In this document: positions 28,511-36,801 of the stretch, one piece after another
Layout of the letters: each line of letters starts with the position of its first letter
How positions within the stretch are numbered: position 1 is the first letter of the stretch
DNA from: Rugamonas brunnea
Lineage (GTDB): Bacteria > Pseudomonadota > Gammaproteobacteria > Burkholderiales > Burkholderiaceae_D
Assembly (NCBI RefSeq): GCF_014042345.1
Contig: NZ_JACEZT010000005.1
Span: 1 to 64,000 of the forward strand
DNA: 64,000 nucleotides
Direction: 5' to 3'
The notes under the pieces: generated by a model
Told to the model about the DNA's origin: nothing
Database searches by the model: none
The model's input: only the letters and a program-made list of their open reading frames with translations
Translations under genes and position numbers: made by a program

Positions 28511-30841
28511 ATGTGGTTCCATCGCGCCCTGAGTGTCGCGCTGTGCTGCTGGCTGGCGCAGGCGCACGCGCAATCGCCCGCGCCTGCGGCAACACCAGCA
28601 CCCGCCACCGCATCGACGCCAGTCGCAGCACCTTTGCCGACGCGCGCCGCGTCCGCACCCGCCATTGCGCCTGCGCTCGCGCCCGCATCGACGCCGGTCG
28701 CCGATCCCGTCCACCACCGGCCCCGCATCGCGCTGGTGCTGTCGGGCGGTGGGGCGCGCGGCTTCGCCCACATCGGCGTACTGCGCGTGCTGCAGGAATT
28801 GCGGGTGCCGATCGACATCGTGGTTGGTACAAGCATGGGCAGCGTGGTCGGTGGCGCCTACGCGGCCGGCAGTTCCGTCGCCCAGCTTGAACAACTGGTG
28901 CGGCGCACGGACTGGAACAGCGTGGTGGCAGACCGCCCGCCGCGCGACGAACTCAATTTCCGCCGTCGCGAGGAAGACCTGCTGCTGCCATCGCGGATCG
29001 AATTCGGCGCCACGCTGGAAGGCATTTCGCTGCCGCCGGCCGCCGCCGGTAACGAGGCGCTGGAGCTGGCGCTGACCCGCGTGCTGCCGCAAGGGACACG
29101 CGACCGGCCCGTCAACCAGTTGCCGCTGCCATTCCGCTCAGTCGCCTCCGACCTGGTCACGGGCGAACTGGTGGAGCTGGACGACACGCCGCTGTTCCTG
29201 GCCATGCGCGCCTCGCTGGCCGTGCCCGGCGTGTTCGCGCCGGTGCGGGTCAAGGAGCGGCTGGTGGTCGATGGTGGACTGGTGCGCAACCTGCCGGTGG
29301 ACGTGGCGCGCGCCATGGGGGCCGACGTGGTCATCGCCGTCAACGTGGGCACGCCGCTGGCGCCGGAGAAGGATTTGAGCAGCGCGATCCGGGTGGCCCA
29401 GCAGATGCTGCAGATCCTGACGGAACAGAACGTGCAGCGCTCGCTGAAGGAACTGGGGCCGCGCGACATCCTGCTGGCGCCCAACCTGAGCGGCATCAGC
29501 TTCCTCGATTTCGCGCGCCACGACCGCGCCATCCTGGCCGGTGAGAAGGCGGCGCGCGCGCTGTCGGCCCAGCTGGTGCAACTGGCCGTGCCGGAGGCGG
29601 AATACACGGCGTTCGAACAGCACCGCCTGGCCGGTCCCGAGGTGGCCGACCAGCCGCTGCCCATCACCAAACTGGCCGTGGAGCCGAGTGGCCACATCAA
29701 TCCCAAGGCGCTGGAAGTGCAGTCCGGCCTGACGGTCGGCCAGAAGGTCACGGTGGAACAGGCGCAGCAGGCCGGCGCCCAGTTGTTCGGCCGTGGCGAC
29801 CTGGCGCGCGTGGAAACGGAAGTGCAGGACGTGAACGGCGGACGCGAAGTGCTGATCAAGCCGACCGAGGCCGACTGGGCCCGCAGCCGCTTGCGCGTGG
29901 GGCTGGAACTGGCCAGCGACTTCACCGATAACAATACCTTCGCGCTGAAGATGATGCATGTGCGCTCCTCGCTTAACGACTGGGGCGCGGAGCTGCGCAG
30001 CTCGGCCCGCATCGGCACCGAGCGCGCGTTCGAAGTGGAATTCTGGCAGCCGCTCGGCCCCGGCTCGCAGTGGTACGTGGCGCCGGCCGCGAAATATGGC
30101 GCGGCCGCCTCGGACACCTTCAGCCTGACCGGTCAGCGCCAGAACCGTATCGGCTACAACTACGCCGGCACCAGCCTGATACTGGGACGCCAGCTCGGTA
30201 ATTGGGGTGACGTGCACCTGGGCGTGGCGCGCCAGAGCGCCAACGTGCGCGTGACGATACCCGAGGATGCGACGGTGCCGGCGGCCCGCGTGCACCAGAC
30301 CGTGCAGACGCTGGCCTACAGCATCGATACGCTGGACTCCGTGGCCTTCCCCACTCGGGGCGGCCTGTTCAACCTCAACCTTGAGCGTTCCATCGTCAGT
30401 GCGGCCAACCGCGTGTCGCTGATGCAGCAAAGTGTGGAAGGCTTGCGTGCCTTCCATGCCGGCAACTGGGCCGGCCACCTGTACGCGGAATGGGCGCGCA
30501 GCCAGCAGGGGCTGGCGCCGCTCAACCTGGGCGGCTTCCTGCGCCTGTCCGGCACCGCGCCCGAGTCGGTGGCCGGCAACCGCGTGGTGCTGGGCCGGAT
30601 CGTGATGGCGCGCACCGTGGGCGCCATGCCGGCCGCGCTCGGTGGCGACGTGCGGCTCGGCTTCTCGCTGGAGGCTGGCGCCGGTTACGGCGCCGATAAT
30701 CCGCTGCACTGGGCCAGTGTGAAGCAGGCTGGCAGTATCTTCACGGCCGTCGACACGCGCTTCGGGCCGCTGTACTTCGGCGCCGGCAGCACTAAGGGCA
30801 ACAGCGGCACGCTGTATTTGTTCCTCGGCCCCGTTTGGTAA
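28511..30841 (+). CDS. Patatin-like phospholipase with POTRA and beta-barrel (type Vd autotransporter)
   Basis: This roughly 776-aa exported protein has a signal peptide (WFHRALSVALCCWLAQAHA), an Ala/Pro/Thr linker and a patatin lipase domain with oxyanion loop GGGARGFAHIG, catalytic S108 in GTSMG and D254 in DGG. A POTRA-like region (about 380-460) and a C-terminal BamA/Omp85-type barrel ending FLGPVW follow, the PlpD type of architecture. ATG 28511 gives a clean signal peptide; TTG 28490 in frame overlaps the gspC stop and is the alternative. It follows the T2SS operon directly, so it is probably cotranscribed. Its lipid substrate is unknown. Confidence 0.88.
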   Translation: MWFHRALSVALCCWLAQAHAQSPAPAATPAPATASTPVAAPLPTRAASAPAIAPALAPASTPVADPVHHRPRIALVLSGGGARGFAHIGVLRVLQELRVPIDIVVGTSMGSVVGGAYAAGSSVAQLEQLVRRTDWNSVVADRPPRDELNFRRREEDLLLPSRIEFGATLEGISLPPAAAGNEALELALTRVLPQGTRDRPVNQLPLPFRSVASDLVTGELVELDDTPLFLAMRASLAVPGVFAPVRVKERLVVDGGLVRNLPVDVARAMGADVVIAVNVGTPLAPEKDLSSAIRVAQQMLQILTEQNVQRSLKELGPRDILLAPNLSGISFLDFARHDRAILAGEKAARALSAQLVQLAVPEAEYTAFEQHRLAGPEVADQPLPITKLAVEPSGHINPKALEVQSGLTVGQKVTVEQAQQAGAQLFGRGDLARVETEVQDVNGGREVLIKPTEADWARSRLRVGLELASDFTDNNTFALKMMHVRSSLNDWGAELRSSARIGTERAFEVEFWQPLGPGSQWYVAPAAKYGAAASDTFSLTGQRQNRIGYNYAGTSLILGRQLGNWGDVHLGVARQSANVRVTIPEDATVPAARVHQTVQTLAYSIDTLDSVAFPTRGGLFNLNLERSIVSAANRVSLMQQSVEGLRAFHAGNWAGHLYAEWARSQQGLAPLNLGGFLRLSGTAPESVAGNRVVLGRIVMARTVGAMPAALGGDVRLGFSLEAGAGYGADNPLHWASVKQAGSIFTAVDTRFGPLYFGAGSTKGNSGTLYLFLGPVW

Positions 30842-30921
30842 GTCTCTGCCGGGCATGCTCGGGCTCCGGCACGCCTGGCGCATCCGACGCACGCTGCACG
30901 CGCGTGCGGCGCAAGCAGCGA

Positions 30922-30957
30922 ATGCAGCTGATGCGGCTGATGCGGCTGATGCGGCCT
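30922..30957 (+). repeat. Four tandem copies of a 9-bp unit
   Basis: The unit ATGCGGCTG (first copy ATGCAGCTG, last copy degenerate) occurs four times in the short gap between the patatin gene and the convergent HTH regulator. It could encode an Asn/Asp-Ala-Ala run in a 60-codon frame, but there is no sign that it is translated. Confidence 0.7.
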
Positions 30958-31705
30958 ACGCGCCTTGCTGCGGCTGGCGCCGCAGCGCCGTGAACGCGGC
31001 GAATTCCCACGAACGAAATCCCACCAGCAGCGTGTAGCCGTCGCGCTCGGGCGCGGGCAGGCGGCGGTCGCCCTGGTGCAGCCGCGCCAGTTCGCCGGCC
31101 AGTGACTGGATTTTGGCAGCCAGCTCTTGCGCGCTGGCGCGCGACAGCCGCGCGGGCAGGCACAGCAGTGCTTCGCCCGGGCCGTTGAACGGACCGCTGA
31201 AATAGTCGGCCACCACGTGGCTGCGGAAAAACTGTTGCACGGGACCGTCGGCCAGCCAGTGGAAGGCGTTCGACACGCGCAGCCGATAGCGGTTCAGCGG
31301 TTTCAGTTCGATCAGGCCCAGCCGGTCCAGCTCGGCCAGCAGCACGATGGATTCGGGCTCGCTCAACTGGTAGGTTTCCAGCACCTGCTCCAGGCTCCAG
31401 TGGCCCAGGCAGCAGATCGCCATCAGTAACAAGCGCGGATGGGCCACCAGCGCCTTTTCCTGCAGCAGGGTCAGCGTGTCGGCATGGGGCGTGGCGTCGG
31501 CCGCGCCGCGCAGCACGTCCTCCAGCGCGATGCCGGCCGCCTTGCAGATCTGCGCCAGCCGCGACAACGCCATGTCCTGCTGGCCGAACATGCGCTTGAC
31601 GCTCGATTCGCTCATGCCGATGCGGCCCGCCAGTTCCTTGTAGGTGACGCCGGCCGCGCGCAACTGGGCGCGCAGCACTTGCAACAACAATTCAGGTGAA
31701 CTCAT
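30956..31705 (-). CDS. XRE-family HTH transcriptional regulator
   Basis: This 249-aa predicted cytoplasmic DNA-binding protein has an N-terminal HTH_3/XRE domain (about 5-62; YKELAGRIGMSESSVKRMFG is the HTH) and a C-terminal region of about 170 residues with no domain I recognise. ATG 31705 is preferred to ATG 31726 because an AGGGA sits at a suitable distance upstream. It is divergent from an outer membrane protein gene, and two palindromes (31738-31756, 31758-31767) lie between them. Auto- and cross-regulation of that gene is inferred, not shown. Confidence 0.85.
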   Translation of the reverse strand: MSSPELLLQVLRAQLRAAGVTYKELAGRIGMSESSVKRMFGQQDMALSRLAQICKAAGIALEDVLRGAADATPHADTLTLLQEKALVAHPRLLLMAICCLGHWSLEQVLETYQLSEPESIVLLAELDRLGLIELKPLNRYRLRVSNAFHWLADGPVQQFFRSHVVADYFSGPFNGPGEALLCLPARLSRASAQELAAKIQSLAGELARLHQGDRRLPAPERDGYTLLVGFRSWEFAAFTALRRQPQQGA

Positions 31706-31737
31706 GCCTGTCCCTGCGCTTGTCATAGAGGCAAAAA

Positions 31738-31767
31738 GGTAGCACGGTTCGCTACCGCCTGTACAGG
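31738..31767. promoter_or_regulatory. Candidate operator palindromes between HTH and OMP genes
   Basis: GGTAGC and GCTACC (31738-31743/31751-31756) form a 6-bp inverted repeat with a 7-nt spacer, followed after one base by the perfect 10-bp palindrome CCTGTACAGG (31758-31767). Both lie in the 173-bp gap between the divergent regulator and outer-membrane-protein genes, close to the regulator start, where an autoregulatory operator is expected. Confidence 0.4.
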
Positions 31768-31878
31768 ATTTTGCGCCTTGGTACTTTCAGCTAGGACTTT
31801 CGGTGGAACAGGATCACACTGCGCGGCGATGTCACTCGAAGCAGCGACGTCATCCAGCCACAAGAGACGATAAGGGGA

Positions 31879-32493
31879 ATGATGATGAAACAGACCGTAC
31901 GCGCCGCGTTGTTGGCCAGCGCCTTCCTTGGCGCCAGTGGCGCCGCTGCCGCTGCCGACCTGTCACCCGGCTACCTGGGTGTGGACGTGGGCTACCGCAA
32001 CCATTACAACTTCGACTGCCTGAGCGGCAGCCCGTGTGACCGTAACGCCGGTGCCAGCACCCGCGTTTATGGCGGCTTTGTGTTGGGGGAGAACGAGGCA
32101 TTTGGCCTGCCGCATACGCGTGCCGTTGAAGTGGCTGCGTTCACCGGCGGCGCCGTGAAAGGCGCGTTCAAGGATGGCAGCGGGGCGTTAAGTCCCGGCA
32201 AGGGCAAGCTGTCGGGCGTGAGCGCGGTGCTGGCCTCGGCCACCAAGCTCAGCGAGGACTGGGCCTGGACCACGCGCCTGGGCCTGGTGGCCGAACACGG
32301 CAAAGTCGACTACACGGCCGGCGGCAGCGACAGCACAAACACGCTGGCGGTGACGGCGGGCACCGGACTGTCCTATGCCATCGACAAGCATTGGGCCTTG
32401 AACGCGGACTGGAATTACCTGCCGGCCCGCATGGGCAAGGCTGCCAAGTCCAACCTGAATGTGTTCTCGGTGGGCGCTGCCTACCACTTCTGA
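31879..32493 (+). CDS. Small outer membrane beta-barrel protein
   Basis: This 204-aa protein has a signal peptide (about 1-26, ending AAAAA/D) and alternating beta-strand pattern, ending in the outer-membrane signature AYHF with terminal Phe. It resembles OmpA-type/OmpW-size eight-stranded barrels annotated as porin-family or outer membrane beta-barrel proteins; no ligand can be assigned. Two Cys in the mature N-terminal region (CLSGSPC) could form a disulfide. Three Met codons start the ORF; AAGGGGA lies just upstream of the first. Confidence 0.8.
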   Translation: MMMKQTVRAALLASAFLGASGAAAAADLSPGYLGVDVGYRNHYNFDCLSGSPCDRNAGASTRVYGGFVLGENEAFGLPHTRAVEVAAFTGGAVKGAFKDGSGALSPGKGKLSGVSAVLASATKLSEDWAWTTRLGLVAEHGKVDYTAGGSDSTNTLAVTAGTGLSYAIDKHWALNADWNYLPARMGKAAKSNLNVFSVGAAYHF

Positions 32494-32502
32494 TCACCTG
32501 AG

Positions 32503-32528
32503 AGCGGGCGCCAACCCCGGCGCCCGCT
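32503..32528. terminator. GC-rich hairpin between convergent genes
   Basis: A perfect 10-bp stem (32503-32512 with 32519-32528, loop AACCCC) sits between the convergent outer membrane protein gene and the small basic protein gene. It lacks a clear U-tract on either strand, so it is a probable but weak bidirectional terminator. Confidence 0.45.
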
Positions 32529-32534
32529 GACGGT

Positions 32535-32729
32535 TCACGTTTCGTCCTTGCCCTTGAGCAGGGCCTTGGCCAGTGCCCGCTTGGCGGCCTGGCGCTGGCC
32601 GGACGGCGTTTTCACGTGCGGCCCGGCCGCGCGCAGCTTGGCCGCCACGGCCACCGGGTTGCGTGGCTTGGGCGACGGTCCCACACGGAACAACATCTTT
32701 TGCCGGGTCGCCAGCGCCTTGTTGGCCAT
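32535..32729 (-). CDS. Small basic protein of unknown function
   Basis: This 64-aa protein is rich in Lys, Arg and Ala (begins MANKALATRQKMLFRVGPSP, ends LLKGKDET) with no signal or membrane segment. It lies 11 bp after hslU on the same strand, in the position where many Burkholderiales carry a small conserved ORF. The strong positive charge suggests nucleic-acid contact, but no domain is recognisable. A good start with GGAGGAAGC just upstream supports that it is a real gene. Confidence 0.65.
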   Translation of the reverse strand: MANKALATRQKMLFRVGPSPKPRNPVAVAAKLRAAGPHVKTPSGQRQAAKRALAKALLKGKDET

Positions 32730-32740
32730 TGCTTCCTCCG

Positions 32741-34075
32741 TTACAACACGTAGCGCGACAAGTCTTCGTTGACGGCCAGCGCGTCGAGCCGGGCGTTCAC
32801 ATAAGCCGCGTCGATGGTGATCAGCTTGTCCGACGTTTCCGTGGCCGTGAACGAGATTTCCTCCAGCAGCTTTTCCATCACCGTGTACAGCCGGCGCGCG
32901 CCGATGTTCTCGGTGCGCTCGTTGACGGAAAACGCGATCTCGGCCAGGCGGTTGATGCCGTCCGGCGCGAATTCCAGTTTCACGTCCTCGGTGGCCAGCA
33001 GCGCCTCGTACTGCTTGGTCAGGCAGGCGTCGGTGCTGGTGAGGATGCGCTCGAAATCGGCAATCGACAGCGATTCCAGTTCTACCCGGATCGGGAAGCG
33101 GCCCTGCAATTCGGGGATCAGGTCGGACGGCTTGGCCAGGTGGAAGGCGCCGGACGCGATGAACAGGATGTGGTCGGTGCGGATCATGCCGTACTTGGTG
33201 TTGACGGTGGTGCCTTCCACCAGCGGCAGCAGGTCGCGCTGCACGCCGGCGCGCGACACGTCGGCCCCGCCCACTTCCGAGCGCGAGGCGATCTTGTCGA
33301 TCTCGTCGAGGAACACGATGCCGTTCTGCTCCACGTTCTGGATCGCCTTCTGCTTCATCTCGTCTTCGTTGATGAGCTTGGCCGCTTCCTCGTCCACCAG
33401 CAGCTTCATGGCGTCCTTGATCTTGAGCTTGCGCGACTTCTTGCGCCCGCCGCCGATGCCCGAGAACATGGTCTTGATCTGCTCCGTCATTTCCTCCATG
33501 CCGGGCGGGGCCATGATTTCCATCTGCGGGCTGCCCTCGGCCAGTTCCAGCTCGATTTCCTTATCGTCCAGTTCGCCCTGGCGCAGCCGCTTGCGGAAGG
33601 TCTGGCGCGTGGCGTCGCCGGCCTGCGGTTCGCTGCTGGCCGTGTTGAAGCCGAAGTCGCGCGCCGGCGGCACCAGGATGTCGATCACCCGGTCCTCGGC
33701 CGCGTCCTCGGCGCGCGCGCGCACCTTGGCCATCTCGGCCGAGCGGGTTTGCTTGACGCCGATGTCGATCAGGTCGCGGATGATGGTGTCCACGTCGCGT
33801 CCCACATAGCCCACTTCCGTGAACTTGGTCGCTTCGATCTTGATGAAGGGCGCGTCGGCCAGCTTGGCCAGGCGGCGCGCGATCTCGGTCTTGCCCACCC
33901 CGGTCGGACCGATCATCAGGATGTTCTTGGGCGTGATCTCGTGGCGCAGCGGCTCGGCCACCTGCTGGCGGCGCCAGCGGTTGCGCAGCGCGATGGCGAC
34001 GGCGCGCTTGGCCTTGGCCTGGCCGACCACGTGTTTATCGAGTTCGCCGACGATTTCCTGCGGTGTCATGTTCAT
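32741..34075 (-). CDS. hslU: ATP-dependent protease ATPase subunit HslU
   Basis: This 444-aa AAA+ unfoldase of the HslUV (ClpYQ) protease has Walker A GPTGVGKT (56-63) and a Walker B in the region [12 protein letters not shown]; the C-terminus SRYVL docks into HslV. The I-domain (about 110-235) is present with a Met/Gly/Lys-rich segment. It starts 4 bp after the hslV stop, the conserved hslVU order. Confidence 0.97.
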   Translation of the reverse strand: MNMTPQEIVGELDKHVVGQAKAKRAVAIALRNRWRRQQVAEPLRHEITPKNILMIGPTGVGKTEIARRLAKLADAPFIKIEATKFTEVGYVGRDVDTIIRDLIDIGVKQTRSAEMAKVRARAEDAAEDRVIDILVPPARDFGFNTASSEPQAGDATRQTFRKRLRQGELDDKEIELELAEGSPQMEIMAPPGMEEMTEQIKTMFSGIGGGRKKSRKLKIKDAMKLLVDEEAAKLINEDEMKQKAIQNVEQNGIVFLDEIDKIASRSEVGGADVSRAGVQRDLLPLVEGTTVNTKYGMIRTDHILFIASGAFHLAKPSDLIPELQGRFPIRVELESLSIADFERILTSTDACLTKQYEALLATEDVKLEFAPDGINRLAEIAFSVNERTENIGARRLYTVMEKLLEEISFTATETSDKLITIDAAYVNARLDALAVNEDLSRYVL

Positions 34076-34079
34076 GGGT

Positions 34080-34616
34080 TCAGTCCAGGGTTTCGATGAT
34101 GTGGGACAGATTGGTGTAGATGCACAACTGGCCGGCGATGGTCAGCGACTTCTTGACGATCTCGGCCGGCGCCAGTTCCGTGTTTTCCTGCAGCGCCAGC
34201 GCGGCCGACTGGGCGTAGGTGCCGCCCGAGCCGATGGCGCCGATGCCGTTCTCGGGCTCCAGCACGTCGCCGTTGCCGGTAATCACCAGCGTCGATTCGC
34301 TGTCGGCCACCAGCAGCATGGCTTCCAGGCGGCGCAGCACGCGGTCGGTGCGCCAGTCCTTGGCCAGTTCGACCGAGGCGCGCAGCAGATTGCCCTGGTG
34401 TTTTTCCAGCTTGCCTTCGAAGCGGTCGAGCAGGGTGAAGGCGTCGGCCGTGCCGCCGGCGAAGCCGCACAGCACTTTGCCCTGGTACAGCTTGCGCACC
34501 TTGCGGGCCGTGCCTTTCATGACGATATTGCCGAGCGTGACCTGGCCGTCGCCGCCCAGTGCGACTTGTTTGCCGCGGCGCACGCACAGGATGGTGGTGC
34601 CGTGAAATTGTTCCAT
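34080..34616 (-). CDS. hslV: ATP-dependent protease peptidase subunit HslV
   Basis: This 178-aa threonine peptidase forms the double hexamer core of HslUV. The propeptide MEQFHG is removed to expose the catalytic Thr ([21 protein letters not shown]). Other conserved stretches are [22 protein letters not shown] and [22 protein letters not shown] 34616 is chosen because it gives the canonical short propeptide. An upstream heat-shock promoter was not identified. Confidence 0.97.
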   Translation of the reverse strand: MEQFHGTTILCVRRGKQVALGGDGQVTLGNIVMKGTARKVRKLYQGKVLCGFAGGTADAFTLLDRFEGKLEKHQGNLLRASVELAKDWRTDRVLRRLEAMLLVADSESTLVITGNGDVLEPENGIGAIGSGGTYAQSAALALQENTELAPAEIVKKSLTIAGQLCIYTNLSHIIETLD

Positions 34617-34684
34617 AGTGACCTCGGTGGGTGGATGCGGTTCAAGTGCAGCACATGGGGTTGGCCACCGCAATTGCAAGGCGG

Positions 34685-36010
34685 TCAGTATTTGTGCGGA
34701 TAGATCTTGGCCAGTTCGCCGTAGCCGAGCAGCCGCAGCAGGGCCGCCACCAGGTGGTTGACGTCGCGGAATTCCACCTTCTTGCCGCTCTGCACCAGTG
34801 CTTGCAGCCTGGTTTGCAGGGCGTTGGCGGCGCCGAATTCCACGCGCGCCAGCCGCGAGCAGTCGAACACGAGGGTCTGGTACTGTTCAGCATAGGCGGC
34901 CAGCGCGGCAAGTAAACCGTCGAGCGGGCCTTCGACCACGGTGGGCAACAGGTAACGGTCCGGGGCGCCGGCGAGCGGCTGGCGGGCCGCCGTGGCCACG
35001 GCGCGCGGCGCCACGAACGACGGTGGCGACACTTCGAAGGTGACGCAGTAATCCATGCCCGTTTCCTCGAATTCCTTTTCGCGGTTGAGCAGTTGCAACA
35101 GTTCCAGCAGCAACAGCCACGGTGCGGGGCCGCCGTCGCGGTTGCCCACGGCCACGCTGGCCTGGATCAGGGCCGCCAGGTGGTCGGCCGCCACCACGAT
35201 CAGTTCGCGCTCGCCGCCGTGCAGTTGCTGCAGCACGGGCAGCAGCAGCGCGCAGCCGTCGGGCGTGACCGCTTGCACCCGGCTGAAATCCAGCCGCAGC
35301 ACGGGGTGGCTGGCCATCTGCTGGCGCAGGCGCTCGAGCTGGGGGCCGATGGTGTCATCGAGCTGGCCCGAGAACAGTTCCGTGGGCGTGATGCCCGACC
35401 AGGCCCGGCCGCTGGCGGCGGCGGCCGGCGGCGGCAACGCGTTCCATGGCGGCGGCGAGGTCTCGAAGGTGCTGGCATAGTCGATCGACAGGCTGTCGAA
35501 CTTGTCCTGCTGGTGGGTGACCTGGTACAGGTCGAACAACATCCACCACAGCGTGCGGTCCTGGGCGCCGGCCGGCGGCAGGTTGGCCACCAGCATCTGC
35601 TCGGCCATGTCGGCCTGGCCGTTGGCGTACACGATGGCGATTTCCTCCACCACGGGCGCGGTCTGGGCCGCCACGGCCTGGGCCGGCAAGTCGTCCTCGC
35701 CCAGCAGTTCCGTGGTGTTTTCGTCCAGCAGGGGCAGGGTGGGGTTGTCGCCGGCCACGACGGGGCGCGGCGGGCGCGGCGGGCGGCTGCCCCAGGCCGG
35801 TTCCGTGTCGTGGAAGATATCGAGCGCCATGGCGGCCTCGATGGCGTCGATCTTCATGGCCGTGGCGCGCGCCAGGTCGCGTTGCAGCGCTTGGGCTTGC
35901 TGGCGTTCGAGTTCGCTGTTCGGGCCCAGGCGCGCGCCATCGTCGGCGTCGGCCGTGGTGGCCGGCGCGCGCTGCGCGTCCTGTTTCTTGAAGAGCGAGA
36001 AAATGCCCAC
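34685..36010 (-). CDS. Protein with two repeated linker-STAS units
   Basis: This 441-aa soluble protein has an N-terminal disordered, Gln/Ala/Pro-rich part (1-150), then an internal duplication. Each unit has a helical segment (153-189 and 296-332; [16 protein letters not shown] and [15 protein letters not shown]) followed by a STAS-like domain (about 210-290 and 355-440). The usual phosphorylatable DSSG motif is not conserved (VTPDG and VEFGA), so a classical anti-sigma-factor switch is unlikely. STAS proteins act in partner binding or lipid transport (MlaB). It lies 68 bp upstream of hslV on the same strand; its role is unknown. Confidence 0.75.
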   Translation of the reverse strand: MGIFSLFKKQDAQRAPATTADADDGARLGPNSELERQQAQALQRDLARATAMKIDAIEAAMALDIFHDTEPAWGSRPPRPPRPVVAGDNPTLPLLDENTTELLGEDDLPAQAVAAQTAPVVEEIAIVYANGQADMAEQMLVANLPPAGAQDRTLWWMLFDLYQVTHQQDKFDSLSIDYASTFETSPPPWNALPPPAAAASGRAWSGITPTELFSGQLDDTIGPQLERLRQQMASHPVLRLDFSRVQAVTPDGCALLLPVLQQLHGGERELIVVAADHLAALIQASVAVGNRDGGPAPWLLLLELLQLLNREKEFEETGMDYCVTFEVSPPSFVAPRAVATAARQPLAGAPDRYLLPTVVEGPLDGLLAALAAYAEQYQTLVFDCSRLARVEFGAANALQTRLQALVQSGKKVEFRDVNHLVAALLRLLGYGELAKIYPHKY

Positions 36011-36184
36011 GTCGAGCCCCGTTGTGAATCACGCTGGCCGGCCCGCGCACTGCGCGTGCCGCCGGATATCTAGTGTAGCTTATGGGAAAGGTCTTGCCAT
36101 GTGCGCACACAAGCGGATACAACAATTTTCACCAAATTCCACAATTCGCGGCGCAAGCGAGGACCAGCGCAGGCAAGCGTAGGC

Positions 36185-36216
36185 GAAAAAAAAGCACGCG
36201 AGGGCGTCGCGTGCTT
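36185..36216 (-). terminator. Rho-independent terminator after dksA
   Basis: On the minus strand a 10-bp stem (36216-36207 with 36201-36192, 5-nt loop) is followed by a run of eight T (complement of 36186-36193). It lies 22 bp past the dksA stop, a standard intrinsic terminator that separates dksA from the STAS gene. Confidence 0.85.
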
Positions 36217-36237
36217 CTTTGGCTGTGGCCGGATGGT

Positions 36238-36687
36238 TCAGTCGCCGTACAGCTTCTGCTTCAGTTCGCGGCGTTGCTGGGCTTCCAGCGACAGCGTGGC
36301 CGTGGGACGGGCGATCAGGCGGGGGATGCCGATCGGCTCGCCCGTTTCCTCGCACCAGCCATAGTCGCCGGCGTCGATGGCCACGATCGATTGCTGCACT
36401 TTCTTCAGCAGTTTGCGCTCGCGGTCGCGGGTACGCAGCTCCAGTGCGTGCTCTTCCTCGATGGTCGCGCGGTCGGCGGGATCGGGCACCAGCACGGTTT
36501 CGCGCAAGTGTTCCGTGGTCTCGTCGGCGTTCTTCAACAATTCTTTTTCAAGCGCCTGCAGCTTCGCCTTGAAAAAGGCCATTTGCGCCGGGTTCATGTA
36601 ATCCTTGTCATCCATCTTCAGAATTTCTTCTTCGGTCAGGATGCGTTCCGTACTCGCGGCGGGGGTCGATTTATTAGTTTTAGTCAT
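36238..36687 (-). CDS. dksA: RNA polymerase-binding transcription factor DksA
   Basis: This 149-aa protein inserts a coiled coil into the RNA polymerase secondary channel and acts with ppGpp. The coiled-coil tip DPADRA (69-74) keeps the D-x2-D-x-A residues of E. coli. Of the four zinc-finger cysteines only the first remains (C112); the others are T115, S133 and A136, in C-x2-T-x17-S-x2-A spacing, so zinc binding is not expected. ATG 36687 is chosen because it gives the family length; an upstream ATG (36741) would add 18 residues. It lies 114 bp after the COG0523 GTPase gene. Confidence 0.95.
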   Translation of the reverse strand: MTKTNKSTPAASTERILTEEEILKMDDKDYMNPAQMAFFKAKLQALEKELLKNADETTEHLRETVLVPDPADRATIEEEHALELRTRDRERKLLKKVQQSIVAIDAGDYGWCEETGEPIGIPRLIARPTATLSLEAQQRRELKQKLYGD

Positions 36688-36801
36688 CACTTCGCTTACC
36701 TTCGATACTGGATGGGCTGCCGGGGTGGTCTTTCGCATCATACGCGTTCGAGCGAGTCCTGCCCGATTCCGGGAGAGCCTGTCGCTTAAAACGCAGATAG
36801 T

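Noticed and set aside
30855-31037. 60-codon plus-strand frame with an Ala-Ala-Asp repeat
   Set aside because: It arises from the 9-bp tandem repeat and overlaps the HTH regulator on the other strand; no ribosome site is seen.
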